DNA of 64,000 bases from contig JAZRFM010000034.1 in the NCBI GenBank assembly GCA_045661345.1, positions 1 to 64,000 on the forward strand, in the 5' to 3' direction. Each line of letters begins with the position of its first letter. Within the stretch, counting starts at the first letter, position 1. This DNA comes from RUG12461 sp045661345 (GTDB taxonomy: Bacteria > Bacillota > Clostridia > Lachnospirales > Lachnospiraceae). The notes beneath the pieces were generated by a model. It was not told where the DNA came from and ran no database searches. It saw only the letters and a program-made list of their open reading frames with translations. Made by a program: the position numbers and the translations under genes. Shown here piece by piece: positions 42,082-51,310 of the stretch.

Positions 42082-43548
42082 ATGAAGGACAGATCAAGTG
42101 TGATCTTCGGAAACATTCTTCCGGAAAGAGCTGTACGGAAAGCAGCAAAATCAAAAGCAAAATTTCAAAGAAAATTCGGGGATGACAGCAACGCAAATTA
42201 TATACCGAACGTGACGGATAATCCCTATATCGGCCCGCCTCTGGGGGTGAAGAATGTGGAGCTGTCCGATCACGACGGCGGCGAGGGCTTTGATACCGAA
42301 AAAGGACTGATCGTCGGGAACATCCGCATGGGATTCGGGCATTACCGGATCTCCATGGCCATCGCAAGCGCTGCGCATCATCTCGGAGTTACCCCCTATT
42401 GGATGGATCTGAACGGATATCCCCAGACCACCTGTACCAAGGTCATCAGTGCGCAGAACGATCTGTATTCGCTGGGATCGCGGCTGTCAAAGAATCCGAT
42501 CTTCAACAGGCTGATCTGGGAACCGGTGAATTATGAAGGCTTTCGGGCGCTGACCTACAATTCCTCCGATCAGAAAAATGCGGAGCTGATGGCGCCGGTT
42601 TACAAAAATGTGCCGAAGGAGATTCCGGTGGTGGCGACCCACGTATGGCCGGCACAGGCAGCGATCCATGCGGGCATGCTTCATGTGGTGAATGCGATTC
42701 CGGACAACTGGCCCATGGCGCTTCATTTTTCCGAAGGCTCCGTTCATACGATCCAATGCCACAATGCGTATATGGGATACCGGATCTGCAACGGGATGGC
42801 GAAGGATGCCGTGCTGAAGCCGATGCCGAAAGAAGCCCTGGTCTACACCGGACATTACATCGATCATGAGCTGACTTCCCATATCGAGACGGATTGCGCG
42901 GCCAGAAAGGCGAGAAAAGAAAAGGGAAAGCCGATGCGGTTTCTCCTGACCATTGGCGGGGCCGGGGCACAGAGGGAGATCTTCGCGGCCATCATCAGAC
43001 ACCTGCTGCCGGCAATCAGAAAAAGTACGGCAACGCTTTACGTGAATGTGGGTGATTACAAAAACGTCTGGGATGCCCTGCAGAGTGAGATCCCGGAGAT
43101 GAAGGAGCTTTCGACAGAGCATTTTGATGCATGGCAGGATACGACCCGTTTTGCAGAAGAGGCATTGACCGGCGATGTGACGGGGATCCACGGCTTCTAT
43201 CATGCCAATATTTTTGAAGCGGTCTATTGCACGAACCTCCTGATGCGGAGTGCGGACGTGCTGGTGACAAAACCTTCGGAGCTGGCATTTTATCCCATCC
43301 CGAAGCTCTTCATCCGGCGTGTCGGAAAACATGAAATGTGGGGCGCGATCCATTCGGCGGAGATCGGGGACGGAACACTGGAGTGCCGTGACATTCCACA
43401 TACCGTGCAGATGATCGATCTGTTCTTACACGAACCTGATCTTTTGAACGACATGTGTGACAACATCATCACCAATCAATCCATCGGCATTTATGACGGG
43501 GCTTACAAAGTGGTGGAGCTGGCTATGGGGATGAAAAACAGGAAATAA
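42082..43548 (+). CDS. GT-B-like (GT28/MGDG synthase-like) protein of unknown role in a sugar operon
   Basis: A 488-aa soluble protein. Its first half holds a GxGH segment (GNIRMGFGHYRISMAIASAA, about 79-98) like the acceptor domain of MGDG synthases. The second half holds TIGGAGAQ and ADVLVTKPSELAF...IRRVGKHE, which resemble the nucleotide-sugar loop and the KPGGLT...P region of GT28 enzymes. No membrane helix is seen. I do not know an experimentally described member. It sits between GH2 and the GPH symporter, 32 nt from each, so it is part of the catabolic operon; a transferase, epimerising or phosphorolytic role are all open. Confidence 0.6.
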   Translation: MKDRSSVIFGNILPERAVRKAAKSKAKFQRKFGDDSNANYIPNVTDNPYIGPPLGVKNVELSDHDGGEGFDTEKGLIVGNIRMGFGHYRISMAIASAAHHLGVTPYWMDLNGYPQTTCTKVISAQNDLYSLGSRLSKNPIFNRLIWEPVNYEGFRALTYNSSDQKNAELMAPVYKNVPKEIPVVATHVWPAQAAIHAGMLHVVNAIPDNWPMALHFSEGSVHTIQCHNAYMGYRICNGMAKDAVLKPMPKEALVYTGHYIDHELTSHIETDCAARKARKEKGKPMRFLLTIGGAGAQREIFAAIIRHLLPAIRKSTATLYVNVGDYKNVWDALQSEIPEMKELSTEHFDAWQDTTRFAEEALTGDVTGIHGFYHANIFEAVYCTNLLMRSADVLVTKPSELAFYPIPKLFIRRVGKHEMWGAIHSAEIGDGTLECRDIPHTVQMIDLFLHEPDLLNDMCDNIITNQSIGIYDGAYKVVELAMGMKNRK

Positions 43549-43580
43549 GGAACCAGAGGAAGAGAGGAGAAAAAACCACA

Positions 43581-44960
43581 ATGAGCGCAGAAACCAAGGC
43601 CTTAAAGCCGATCACTAACAAGCTGTTATGGATCTTTGCATTGGGACAGTTCGGATGGAGCCTGCTGTCCGGTGTCGTATCCAACTGGATGGTGTATTAT
43701 TACACGGGATCCCCTGACGCCAAGAACCCGAATACCGGTCTGTTTGCATCCGGGATTACCCAGGATCCGATTCTGTTCAAGCTGACACTGTTCGGCCTTG
43801 TGCTTGCACTGGGACGTATTTTTGACGCCATTACGGATCCCCTGATCGCAGGCTGGTCTGACAGAAGCAAATATAAGGGCGGACGCCGCGTGCCCTTTAT
43901 GCGGGTGATGGCGATTCCCTTTGCGCTTTGTACCATCGGCCTGTTTACACTGCCCCAGACCGGATCCATCACGGTGAACAATACCGTGCTGTTTATCCTG
44001 CTGATGGTATTCTACCTGTTCATGACGATGTTCTGCACGCCGTATAATGCGCTGATTGCGGAGCTGGGCGATACGCAGCAGCACAGGATCAATGTTTCGA
44101 CCTATATCTCGTTTACGTTCATCGTCGGCCAGAGTATTTCCTTTATGCTTCCGAACCTGGCAGGCGCTTTGGAAGGCACCTTCGGGCAGGAGAACTCCAT
44201 CCGCCTTGCAGTGGCGATCATGGCAGCCATTGCCTGCTTCGCCATGCTGTTTCCGGCGTTCTATATCAAGGAGCGGGAGTATATTGAAGCAAAGCCAAGC
44301 GATACCAAGCCCTTTGCCTCTTTGATCAAGACCTTCAAGAACGGGCAGTTCCGCCGGTTTGTTTACAGTGATGTGATCTACTTTTTCGCATTGACCCTGT
44401 TTCAGACAGGACTGGCTTTCTATGAGACGAAGCTTATGAAGATCGAGGATACCTGGACCTTTGTCCTGACAGCAACCATGACGGCAGTCAGTGTCCTGCT
44501 GTATCCCCTGGTGAATATCCTTGCAAAAAAGATCGGTAAGAAAAAACTGATCATCACCGGGTTCTTTATGTACTGTGTCGTCTTTTTGATCACCGCACTT
44601 TGCGGAGAGGGACTGCATTTCGGATTTATCGTCGCAGTGGTTGCCGCGGTGCCCATGGCAATCCTTGGCATCCTTCCGCAGGCCTGTGTCGCGGATATCG
44701 CGGAGCTGACACGGCTGGAAACGGGAGAGGACCGGAGCGGCATGTTTTTTGCGGCACGTACCTTTGCATTTAAGATGGGACAGGCCCTTGCGCTGGTAGT
44801 CTTTACAAGCGTGACCGTGTCCGGTCTGGAGAGCAGTTACCGTACCACGGCATGGATCGCATTTGTGACCTGTATGATCGGTGCGTGTATCTTCTTCGCC
44901 TTCGGCGAGAAGAAGATCCTCGGAAAGATCAGGGATCTGAAGGGTACGGATGAGATCTGA
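43581..44960 (+). CDS. GPH-family sugar:cation symporter (MFS)
   Basis: A 459-aa membrane protein with about 12 helices and the glycoside-pentoside-hexuronide signature: GRIFDAITDPLIAGWSDRSKYKGGRRVPFM and MFCTPYNALIAELGDTQQHR. It would bring a glycoside in with Na+ or H+. Its position between the GT-B-like gene and GH36 makes it the uptake system for this operon's substrate. Confidence 0.92.
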   Translation: MSAETKALKPITNKLLWIFALGQFGWSLLSGVVSNWMVYYYTGSPDAKNPNTGLFASGITQDPILFKLTLFGLVLALGRIFDAITDPLIAGWSDRSKYKGGRRVPFMRVMAIPFALCTIGLFTLPQTGSITVNNTVLFILLMVFYLFMTMFCTPYNALIAELGDTQQHRINVSTYISFTFIVGQSISFMLPNLAGALEGTFGQENSIRLAVAIMAAIACFAMLFPAFYIKEREYIEAKPSDTKPFASLIKTFKNGQFRRFVYSDVIYFFALTLFQTGLAFYETKLMKIEDTWTFVLTATMTAVSVLLYPLVNILAKKIGKKKLIITGFFMYCVVFLITALCGEGLHFGFIVAVVAAVPMAILGILPQACVADIAELTRLETGEDRSGMFFAARTFAFKMGQALALVVFTSVTVSGLESSYRTTAWIAFVTCMIGACIFFAFGEKKILGKIRDLKGTDEI

Positions 44961-44999
44961 GAACGCCCTGAGAGCGGGCAGCAAGAAGGAGGCGGGGAA

Positions 45000-47336
45000 A
45001 TGATCCGGAAAATTGACAATGTTTTTGAACTGCATACGAACCATAGTACCTATGCATTTCAGGTACTGCCCACGGGGCATCTGGAGCACCTGTATTATGG
45101 CAGAAAGATTCATGTAAATGCCGATGCACTGACCCAGAAGCACGCTTTTGCTGCCAGCAATACGGTGGTCATTGACCAGGAGCATCTTCATCTGACGCTG
45201 GAGGATGAGCGGCTGGAGCTGTCCGGGTATGGCAAGGGGGATTTCCGGGAAGCGTTTCTGGATCTCATTCATTCCAGCGGCAGTGCAACCTCGGACTTCC
45301 GGTTTGCATCCTCCGAGATCCGGACAGGAAAGGATGAGATGAAAACACTGCCCTCTTCTGTGGGGACGGATGCCGATACAGAGCATCTGATCGTATTCCT
45401 GAAGGATCATTCTTATGATACGGAGCTTCGGCTGCATTACTATGTATTTCCGGAGTGTGATGTGATCACCAGACGCGCGGAACTCATTAATCATGAGGAC
45501 GGCCCGCTCATCGTAAGGCGCCTGCTTTCCATGCAGCTGGATTTCAGCGATACGGACTATGTGTTTACCTCCTTCCACGGTGCGCATAATCGCGATATGT
45601 ACGAAAAGGTGGAGAGAGAGGTCGCCCAGGACAAGATTGTTGTCAGCACCTGTACCGGGGTTTCCAGCAACCGCGCGAATCCCTTTACCATGCTGAGCAA
45701 AAAAGGAACCACCGAGGATCATGGCAGCTGCTATGGGTTCAATCTCATTTACAGCGGCAACCATTATACGGTGTGTGAGGGCTCCGCTTTTTATCAGACG
45801 AGAATCGTTTCCGGGATCAACCCCCAGCATTTCTGCTTCACGCTGGAAAAAGAAGAAGTGTTTGAAACACCGGAAGCAGTGATGACCTATTCCTGTAAGG
45901 GGTTTAACGGCATGAGCCGTCATATGCACAAGTTCGTTCAGAATCACGTTGTGCGCGGAGAATGGGCAAAGAAGGAACGACCGGTGCTTTTGAACAGCTG
46001 GGAAGCAGCGTACTTTGAGATCAATGAGAGGAAGCTTCTGAAACTGGCATCCGAGGCCGCGAAGGTCGGCATTGAGCTGTTTGTCATGGATGACGGGTGG
46101 TTTGGCGAACGAGACAATGATACCAGATCTCTCGGTGATTGGACCGTAAACACCAATAAACTGCCGAACGGGATTTCCGGGCTTGCAGAGAAAATCAAGG
46201 CACTGGGCATGGACTTCGGGATCTGGGTGGAGCCGGAGATGGTCAATTCGGACAGCAATCTGTTCAGAGAACACCCGGACTGGGCACTGCAGGTGCCCGG
46301 AAAAGAGCACTCGGAGGGTCGTAACCAACGGATTCTGGACCTATGTAATCCCGAAGTACAGGATTATGTCATCCATGCCATGAGCCGTGTCTTTTCCGAA
46401 AAAGGAATTTCCTACGTCAAGTGGGATATGAACCGGCTGATGTCTGATGTTTATTCGCCTTACCTGCCGGAGGAAAAACAGGGTGAGGTCGCGCACCGGT
46501 ATGTGATGGGACTCTATCGGATCATGGATACGCTGACAAAACAGTTTCCCCACATCCTTTTTGAGGGTTGCGCATCCGGCGGCTGCCGTTTCGACCTCGG
46601 CATTCTGTCCTATTTTCCGCAGATCTGGGCAAGTGACAATACCGATGCGCTTTGCCGCGTTCGTATGATGACAAATTACAGCTACGGATATCCCATGAGC
46701 ACGGTAACCGCGCATGTCAGCACCTGCCCGAATCATCAGACCCTGCGCAATACACCCCTTGAGACCCGCTTCAACGTGGCGGCCTTCGGAGTGCTGGGCT
46801 ACGAATGCAACCTTTGTGATATGCAGAAAGAAGAGCTGGACGCGATCAAAGGGCAGGTAACCCTCTACAAATTATGGCGTGCCACCATGCAGTTCGGTGC
46901 TTTTTACCGCGGACGCAGCGGCAATCTCCATGAGTGGACAGTGGTTTCGGCGGACAGGAAATGCGCTGTGGGCTTCCTGATGCAGGAACTCATGACGCCG
47001 AACCATGCATCCCATGTCTATTACGCGAAGGGGCTGGACGCCAACAGAGAGTATCATTTTTACAACCGTCCCCTGAAATACAATATCAAGGCCTTTGGGG
47101 ATCTCATCAACATGGTTGCGCCCGTGCACATCAGGAACGATTCCCTCATGCAGGACATGGTGGCGAAGTTTGTGAAGATGGATGGAGAAACAGAAGATTA
47201 TCATGTAACGGGAGACCTTCTCATGGAATCCGGTGTCGCTCTGCGGCAGGCTTTTGTTACCACAGGCTATAATGAGTCAGTCCGTTTCTTCCCGGATTTC
47301 GGATCCCGCATCTACCTGATGGAGTCGGAGGAGTAA
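45000..47336 (+). CDS. alpha-galactosidase, glycoside hydrolase family 36
   Basis: Removes terminal alpha-galactosyl units, for example from raffinose-type sugars or galactomannan fragments. The 778-aa length, DDGWFGERDNDTRSLGDW, GIWVEPEMVN, Asp476 in YVKWDMNR (nucleophile), ECASGG-like FEGCASGG, and Asp546 in IWASDNTD (acid/base) are all standard GH36. No signal peptide, so it works on imported sugar. It ends the TetR operon. Confidence 0.95.
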   Translation: MIRKIDNVFELHTNHSTYAFQVLPTGHLEHLYYGRKIHVNADALTQKHAFAASNTVVIDQEHLHLTLEDERLELSGYGKGDFREAFLDLIHSSGSATSDFRFASSEIRTGKDEMKTLPSSVGTDADTEHLIVFLKDHSYDTELRLHYYVFPECDVITRRAELINHEDGPLIVRRLLSMQLDFSDTDYVFTSFHGAHNRDMYEKVEREVAQDKIVVSTCTGVSSNRANPFTMLSKKGTTEDHGSCYGFNLIYSGNHYTVCEGSAFYQTRIVSGINPQHFCFTLEKEEVFETPEAVMTYSCKGFNGMSRHMHKFVQNHVVRGEWAKKERPVLLNSWEAAYFEINERKLLKLASEAAKVGIELFVMDDGWFGERDNDTRSLGDWTVNTNKLPNGISGLAEKIKALGMDFGIWVEPEMVNSDSNLFREHPDWALQVPGKEHSEGRNQRILDLCNPEVQDYVIHAMSRVFSEKGISYVKWDMNRLMSDVYSPYLPEEKQGEVAHRYVMGLYRIMDTLTKQFPHILFEGCASGGCRFDLGILSYFPQIWASDNTDALCRVRMMTNYSYGYPMSTVTAHVSTCPNHQTLRNTPLETRFNVAAFGVLGYECNLCDMQKEELDAIKGQVTLYKLWRATMQFGAFYRGRSGNLHEWTVVSADRKCAVGFLMQELMTPNHASHVYYAKGLDANREYHFYNRPLKYNIKAFGDLINMVAPVHIRNDSLMQDMVAKFVKMDGETEDYHVTGDLLMESGVALRQAFVTTGYNESVRFFPDFGSRIYLMESEE

Positions 47337-47344
47337 AAGATTTG

Positions 47345-47372
47345 TTGCATCTTTCCAGAAATATGATAGAAT
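47345..47372 (+). promoter_or_regulatory. probable promoter of tRNA-Val
   Basis: TTGCAT at 47345-47350 and TAGAAT at 47367-47372, 16 nt apart, ending 11 nt before the mature tRNA. Confidence 0.5.
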
Positions 47373-47383
47373 AATGGGAAGAT

Positions 47384-47456
47384 GGAAAGTTAGCTCAGCT
47401 GGGAGAGCATTCGCTTGACGTGTGAAAGGTCGCAGGTTCGAGCCCTGTACTTTCCA
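47384..47456 (+). tRNA. tRNA-Val (anticodon GAC)
   Basis: A full cloverleaf of 73 nt: acceptor GGAAAGT/ACTTTCC, D arm with AGCTCAGCTGGGAGAGC, anticodon stem TTCGC/GTGAA (one G-U pair) with loop TTGACGT giving anticodon GAC, and T arm GCAGG TTCGAGC CCTGT. The discriminator is A and CCA is not encoded. Confidence 0.93.
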
Positions 47457-47465
47457 GAGAAAGAA

Positions 47466-47497
47466 AACAGCCATACTTTTCATGGCTGTTTTTTTTT
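47466..47497 (+). terminator. terminator after tRNA-Val
   Basis: AACAGCCAT at 47466-47474 pairs with ATGGCTGTT at 47482-47490, followed by a further run of T. Confidence 0.9.
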
Positions 47498-47523
47498 GTA
47501 CGCGGCCGGATCTTTTGGTGACG

Positions 47524-49401
47524 ATGATGAGAAAGAATCATGACTATGGAAATGCCAAACAAAAGATAGGGACGATTGTCTCGGGGCGTCTGGTGGCACT
47601 GCTTCTGGTTTCCTTTGCCATCGCGAGCTCGGTCGGTCTGGCCATTCAAAATGCCGTACAGTATCGTCAATCCTTCACGCTGATTCAGGAGTACTTCGAC
47701 AGCTTCTTTTCCGCATGGAATTTGGACGCATCGATCCGGGATGCGGAAACAGAGTGGAAGGAAGTCAACGTGGTGTCCGCCTGGGAGGAACGCTATCAGG
47801 ATGACGGACTTTTGCAGAGATTTGTGACAGCGAATCCTGAACGGGTGTCCGATCTGAGCTATGTGGATGAGAATGGGATCGTGACCCATTCCTCCGATCC
47901 CGCTATGATCGGTGTTGACCTTCACAGCAGCGATCATACAGCTGCATTCTTACGTCTGCTGGATGATGCGGACTTTCTTGCAGACCCTATGTATCCGAAT
48001 CCTTTTCGGGAAGATCCGACCCTGGACAAGATCTATATTGGCTTTGCATTCCCGGATCATCATGGAATACTGCTGAAAGGAATGTCAGAAGAAATATGGA
48101 ACAAACGGCTCATCGAGGGTGTCACAGATTCCATTGAGCACACAAGGATCGGCGTGAGCGGCTATCTTGTCGTGCTGACACCTGATTACCATGTGTGTGC
48201 AGCTTCCTATACCGCCGATATAGAGGGGGAGAGTCTTTTTGAAAGGACAGATCTTCTTCCGCAAAATGAGGGTGTGACCAAAGAAACACATACTGACTAT
48301 AATGGAGAAAAATGCTATGTGTCCGCCGTCAAAACTCCTGATTTCTATCTGGTCGGTGTCTATCCGCAGGAGGAAGCGCATGCGCTCAGAAAGATGGAAA
48401 ACGCTCTGTTTGTGGTTCTCTTCCTCATTATCTTTACGCTCCTTTTTATCTCAATCTCCATTCTTGTCAAATATCTGATCTTAAAACAGGTTGAAGGAAT
48501 CCATGCGTCACTGAACAGGATCAGGGACGGAAATCTTTCCGAAAAAGTAAACGTGGGTGGGTCTGTGGAGTTTGAGGGACTTTCTTCCGGTATCAATGAC
48601 ATGGTGGAAAATCTGACAGACAGAATCGAACAGGAGAAACAGCAGCTTGCGGCAAAACTGGAAAACGCCAGAAGGATCCAGGAATCAGCCGTCCCCCAGG
48701 TCTTCCCGGAGCAGGCATCCTTTGGATTGTTTGCCTGTATGGATCCGGCGGAAGCCGTAGGCGGGGATTTTTATGACTTTTATCTTCCGAGACATGACGT
48801 ACTGGCGTTTGCCATTGCGGATGTATCAGGAATTGGCATGCCGGCGGCGCTTTACATGATGCGGGCCAGGACACTGATCAAAACCTATGCCGAACAGGGC
48901 ATTCCGGTGGAAAAGGTGGTAAAGGAAACAAGCAGGAAGCTTTGTGAGGATGCATTTGAGGATATGACAGTCTCTGCATGGGTCGGATTTCTCGAGCTGG
49001 CGAGCGGAAAGATCAGCTTCGTCAATGCAGGTCACCCGCATCCGATTCTGATCAGCGGCGATGTATCCTATGTGCAGGAAGAGAGAGATATGGTCATGGG
49101 CAGGGATCCTGATGCGGATTACGTAAAACGGGAGCTCACGCTGAAAACCGGAGATGCTATTTTCCTTTATTCTTCGGGGACGATTGGAGCGTTGGATCAT
49201 AACGGAAACGTTTATGGGGAAGAACGGCTTCTGAAGGTGGTTCGCAAAAAAGCGGAAGAGACAGATGCATTTGCCGGCAATGCATGTTGTGAGGCAGGAT
49301 GCATGGCTGTTATGGAGGATATCAAACACTTTTCTGCCGGCGTGGAACAGCAGGATGACATCACCATGATGTGGATCAGATATCGGGGAAACACCGAATG
49401 A
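47524..49401 (+). CDS. SpoIIE/RsbU-type PP2C protein, catalytic motif degenerate
   Basis: A 625-aa membrane protein: helix 1 (VALLLVSFAIASSVGLAI), an outside Cache-like sensor, helix 2 (FVVLFLIIFTLLFISISIL), a HAMP segment and a SpoIIE-type Ser phosphatase domain (GGDFYDFY, ADVSGIGMPAALYMM, DDITMMW). The usual YTDGVTEA motif reads YSSGTIGALD, so the metal-binding Asp is Ser551; the paralog at 49412 keeps it (Asp560). Catalysis is therefore doubtful. Starts at 47524 and 47527 are both possible; the ribosome site is weak. Such proteins reverse phosphorylation of anti-anti-sigma factors. Confidence 0.85.
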   Translation: MMRKNHDYGNAKQKIGTIVSGRLVALLLVSFAIASSVGLAIQNAVQYRQSFTLIQEYFDSFFSAWNLDASIRDAETEWKEVNVVSAWEERYQDDGLLQRFVTANPERVSDLSYVDENGIVTHSSDPAMIGVDLHSSDHTAAFLRLLDDADFLADPMYPNPFREDPTLDKIYIGFAFPDHHGILLKGMSEEIWNKRLIEGVTDSIEHTRIGVSGYLVVLTPDYHVCAASYTADIEGESLFERTDLLPQNEGVTKETHTDYNGEKCYVSAVKTPDFYLVGVYPQEEAHALRKMENALFVVLFLIIFTLLFISISILVKYLILKQVEGIHASLNRIRDGNLSEKVNVGGSVEFEGLSSGINDMVENLTDRIEQEKQQLAAKLENARRIQESAVPQVFPEQASFGLFACMDPAEAVGGDFYDFYLPRHDVLAFAIADVSGIGMPAALYMMRARTLIKTYAEQGIPVEKVVKETSRKLCEDAFEDMTVSAWVGFLELASGKISFVNAGHPHPILISGDVSYVQEERDMVMGRDPDADYVKRELTLKTGDAIFLYSSGTIGALDHNGNVYGEERLLKVVRKKAEETDAFAGNACCEAGCMAVMEDIKHFSAGVEQQDDITMMWIRYRGNTE

Positions 49402-49411
49402 AGGATCTGAT

Positions 49412-51301
49412 ATGAGGGAGAATGGCAACAAACAAAAACTGAGTACCATCATGCGCAGATCGCTGAATTTCATGATGATCATTGTGATCGTCATTGCAAC
49501 GGTGATCAATCTGCTGCTGCAGAACCAGATGCAGACCAGACACTCCTATGCCATGATTGACCAGTATCTTCTGGACTATGTGGATAATCTCGACTATGAA
49601 CCGGAGATCATGCGGTACTTTGACCGTTGGATGGAGGACGCGATTGATGGAGAGAACACCCCAGGCAAGGAAGCCTTCTTTGATAATGAAAGGCTGCAAG
49701 GGGTCAGCGAATCGAATCATGCGCTTTTATCCGAGATCAGCATCGTGGATCAGGACGGGAACGTGGCTTATTCATCAAATCCCGGGTTGATCGGTTCCGA
49801 CTTACATAGAGACGGTCACCTGTCAGACTTTTTGTGCCTGCTTGATTCTGCGGATGAATACGCGGATCAGATTTATCCGGCGCCTTATGATGAGACGACG
49901 GATATGGTTTATATCGGAAGAGCCTTTCGGGACAAAACAGGATTTGTGCTCTTCGGGTTGAACGAAGAGGCTTACCGGAATTGGCGGGATCATGAGATCC
50001 AAGCGGCTACCCGGTTTACCAGGATCGGCACAACCGGGTATCTCATCAACTGCAATCTGGACAAGAGCATCAACTCTGTTACCTATAACAAGGAGGGGGT
50101 GTACGGGGAATATCTTCCGGAAAATATCCCGCTTCCGGAACAAACGGGCGTAACGCAAAGATCCGTCATCGTGCTCGACGGAGAAAAATGCTATGTGTCT
50201 TCCATGAAGGAGCCGGATTATTATATTATCGGTGTCTATCCTGTCAATGAAGCGGATCAGTTCAGGGTGCAAAACAATATCATTGTCGTCATTCTCTTTC
50301 TGGGGGTTCTGACTGCCTTTTTTACTTTGCTGTTTCTGATGCTGAAAAGAATTGTTTTGAAGGAAGTGGAGAGGACGCATGAAGGGCTGAAACGCATCAC
50401 GGACGGGGATCTGGATACGAAGGTGGATGCCGGCGGATCCAGAGAATTTGTAGAGCTCTCCAAGGGCATCAATGAAACTGTGGACAAATTAAAGGAGCTC
50501 ATACGGAAGGAAAAGGAGAGTGCGGAGATCGAACTCGAAAACGCCAGGAGTATTCAGACCTCCGCTGTTCCGGGTACCTTTCCGGCCTTCCCGGAACATC
50601 AGGAGTTTGGTATCTTTGCCTCTATGGATACGGCTGAGGCTGTAGGGGGCGACTTCTATGATTTCTTTCTAAAGGATGAGGATACGCTGGTGATTGTGAT
50701 GGCGGATGTATCCGGCAAGGGGATGCCGGCAGCGCTTTACATGATGAGAGCAAAAACGCTGATCAGAACCTACGCGGAGCAGGGGATGCCGGTAGAAAAA
50801 GTGGCGGAGATGGCGAATCAGAAGCTCTGTGAAGACGATGCCGCCGCAATGTTTGTGACGGCGTGGATCGGATTTTTGCATCTGAATACGGGCAAGCTGG
50901 AATTCATTCATGCAGGACATACCTATCCTGTTCTTGTGCGCAAGCCGGGGACGGAGCGGGAAGCGACGGAGCAGGATGTTTTCCTGGTGGAAAAGGAGAT
51001 TGATATGGTGCTGGGCGGCATGGAAGAGATGAGCTATCTGAGACAGGAGATCACCCTGCAGCATGGAGACAGCATCTATCTGTATACGGATGGCGTAACC
51101 GAAGCCATGGATATGAAGGATCAGACCTATGATGAAGACCGTCTGCTCCGTCTGATCCGGGAGAAAGCAAGTGAACTCCCCAAAAACGACAAAAATGCTT
51201 TCTGCAAAGCGGCCTGTGAGATGGTCTATGATGACGTCAAGCGTTTTTCTGCCGGCGCCATGCAGCATGACGATATCACCATGATGTGGGTGGAGTACTG
51301 A
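49412..51301 (+). CDS. SpoIIE/RsbU-type membrane PP2C phosphatase
   Basis: A 629-aa paralog of the preceding protein with the same layout: helix near 20-36, a Cache-like sensor (IVDQDGNVAYSSNPGLIGSD), second helix near 286-312, HAMP, and phosphatase domain with GGDFYDFF, ADVSGKGMPAALYMM, YTDGVTEAMD and DDITMMW, all intact. It begins 10 nt after the first copy. The pair may have split roles, one active and one regulatory. No RsbV/RsbW-like genes are nearby. Confidence 0.9.
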   Translation: MRENGNKQKLSTIMRRSLNFMMIIVIVIATVINLLLQNQMQTRHSYAMIDQYLLDYVDNLDYEPEIMRYFDRWMEDAIDGENTPGKEAFFDNERLQGVSESNHALLSEISIVDQDGNVAYSSNPGLIGSDLHRDGHLSDFLCLLDSADEYADQIYPAPYDETTDMVYIGRAFRDKTGFVLFGLNEEAYRNWRDHEIQAATRFTRIGTTGYLINCNLDKSINSVTYNKEGVYGEYLPENIPLPEQTGVTQRSVIVLDGEKCYVSSMKEPDYYIIGVYPVNEADQFRVQNNIIVVILFLGVLTAFFTLLFLMLKRIVLKEVERTHEGLKRITDGDLDTKVDAGGSREFVELSKGINETVDKLKELIRKEKESAEIELENARSIQTSAVPGTFPAFPEHQEFGIFASMDTAEAVGGDFYDFFLKDEDTLVIVMADVSGKGMPAALYMMRAKTLIRTYAEQGMPVEKVAEMANQKLCEDDAAAMFVTAWIGFLHLNTGKLEFIHAGHTYPVLVRKPGTEREATEQDVFLVEKEIDMVLGGMEEMSYLRQEITLQHGDSIYLYTDGVTEAMDMKDQTYDEDRLLRLIREKASELPKNDKNAFCKAACEMVYDDVKRFSAGAMQHDDITMMWVEY

Positions 51302-51310
51302 CAGAGCTCC

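Noticed and set aside
43626..46328. 900-codon open frame on the minus strand
   Set aside because: Antisense to the GPH symporter and GH36 genes, which have complete family motifs; it is a mirror of their codon use.
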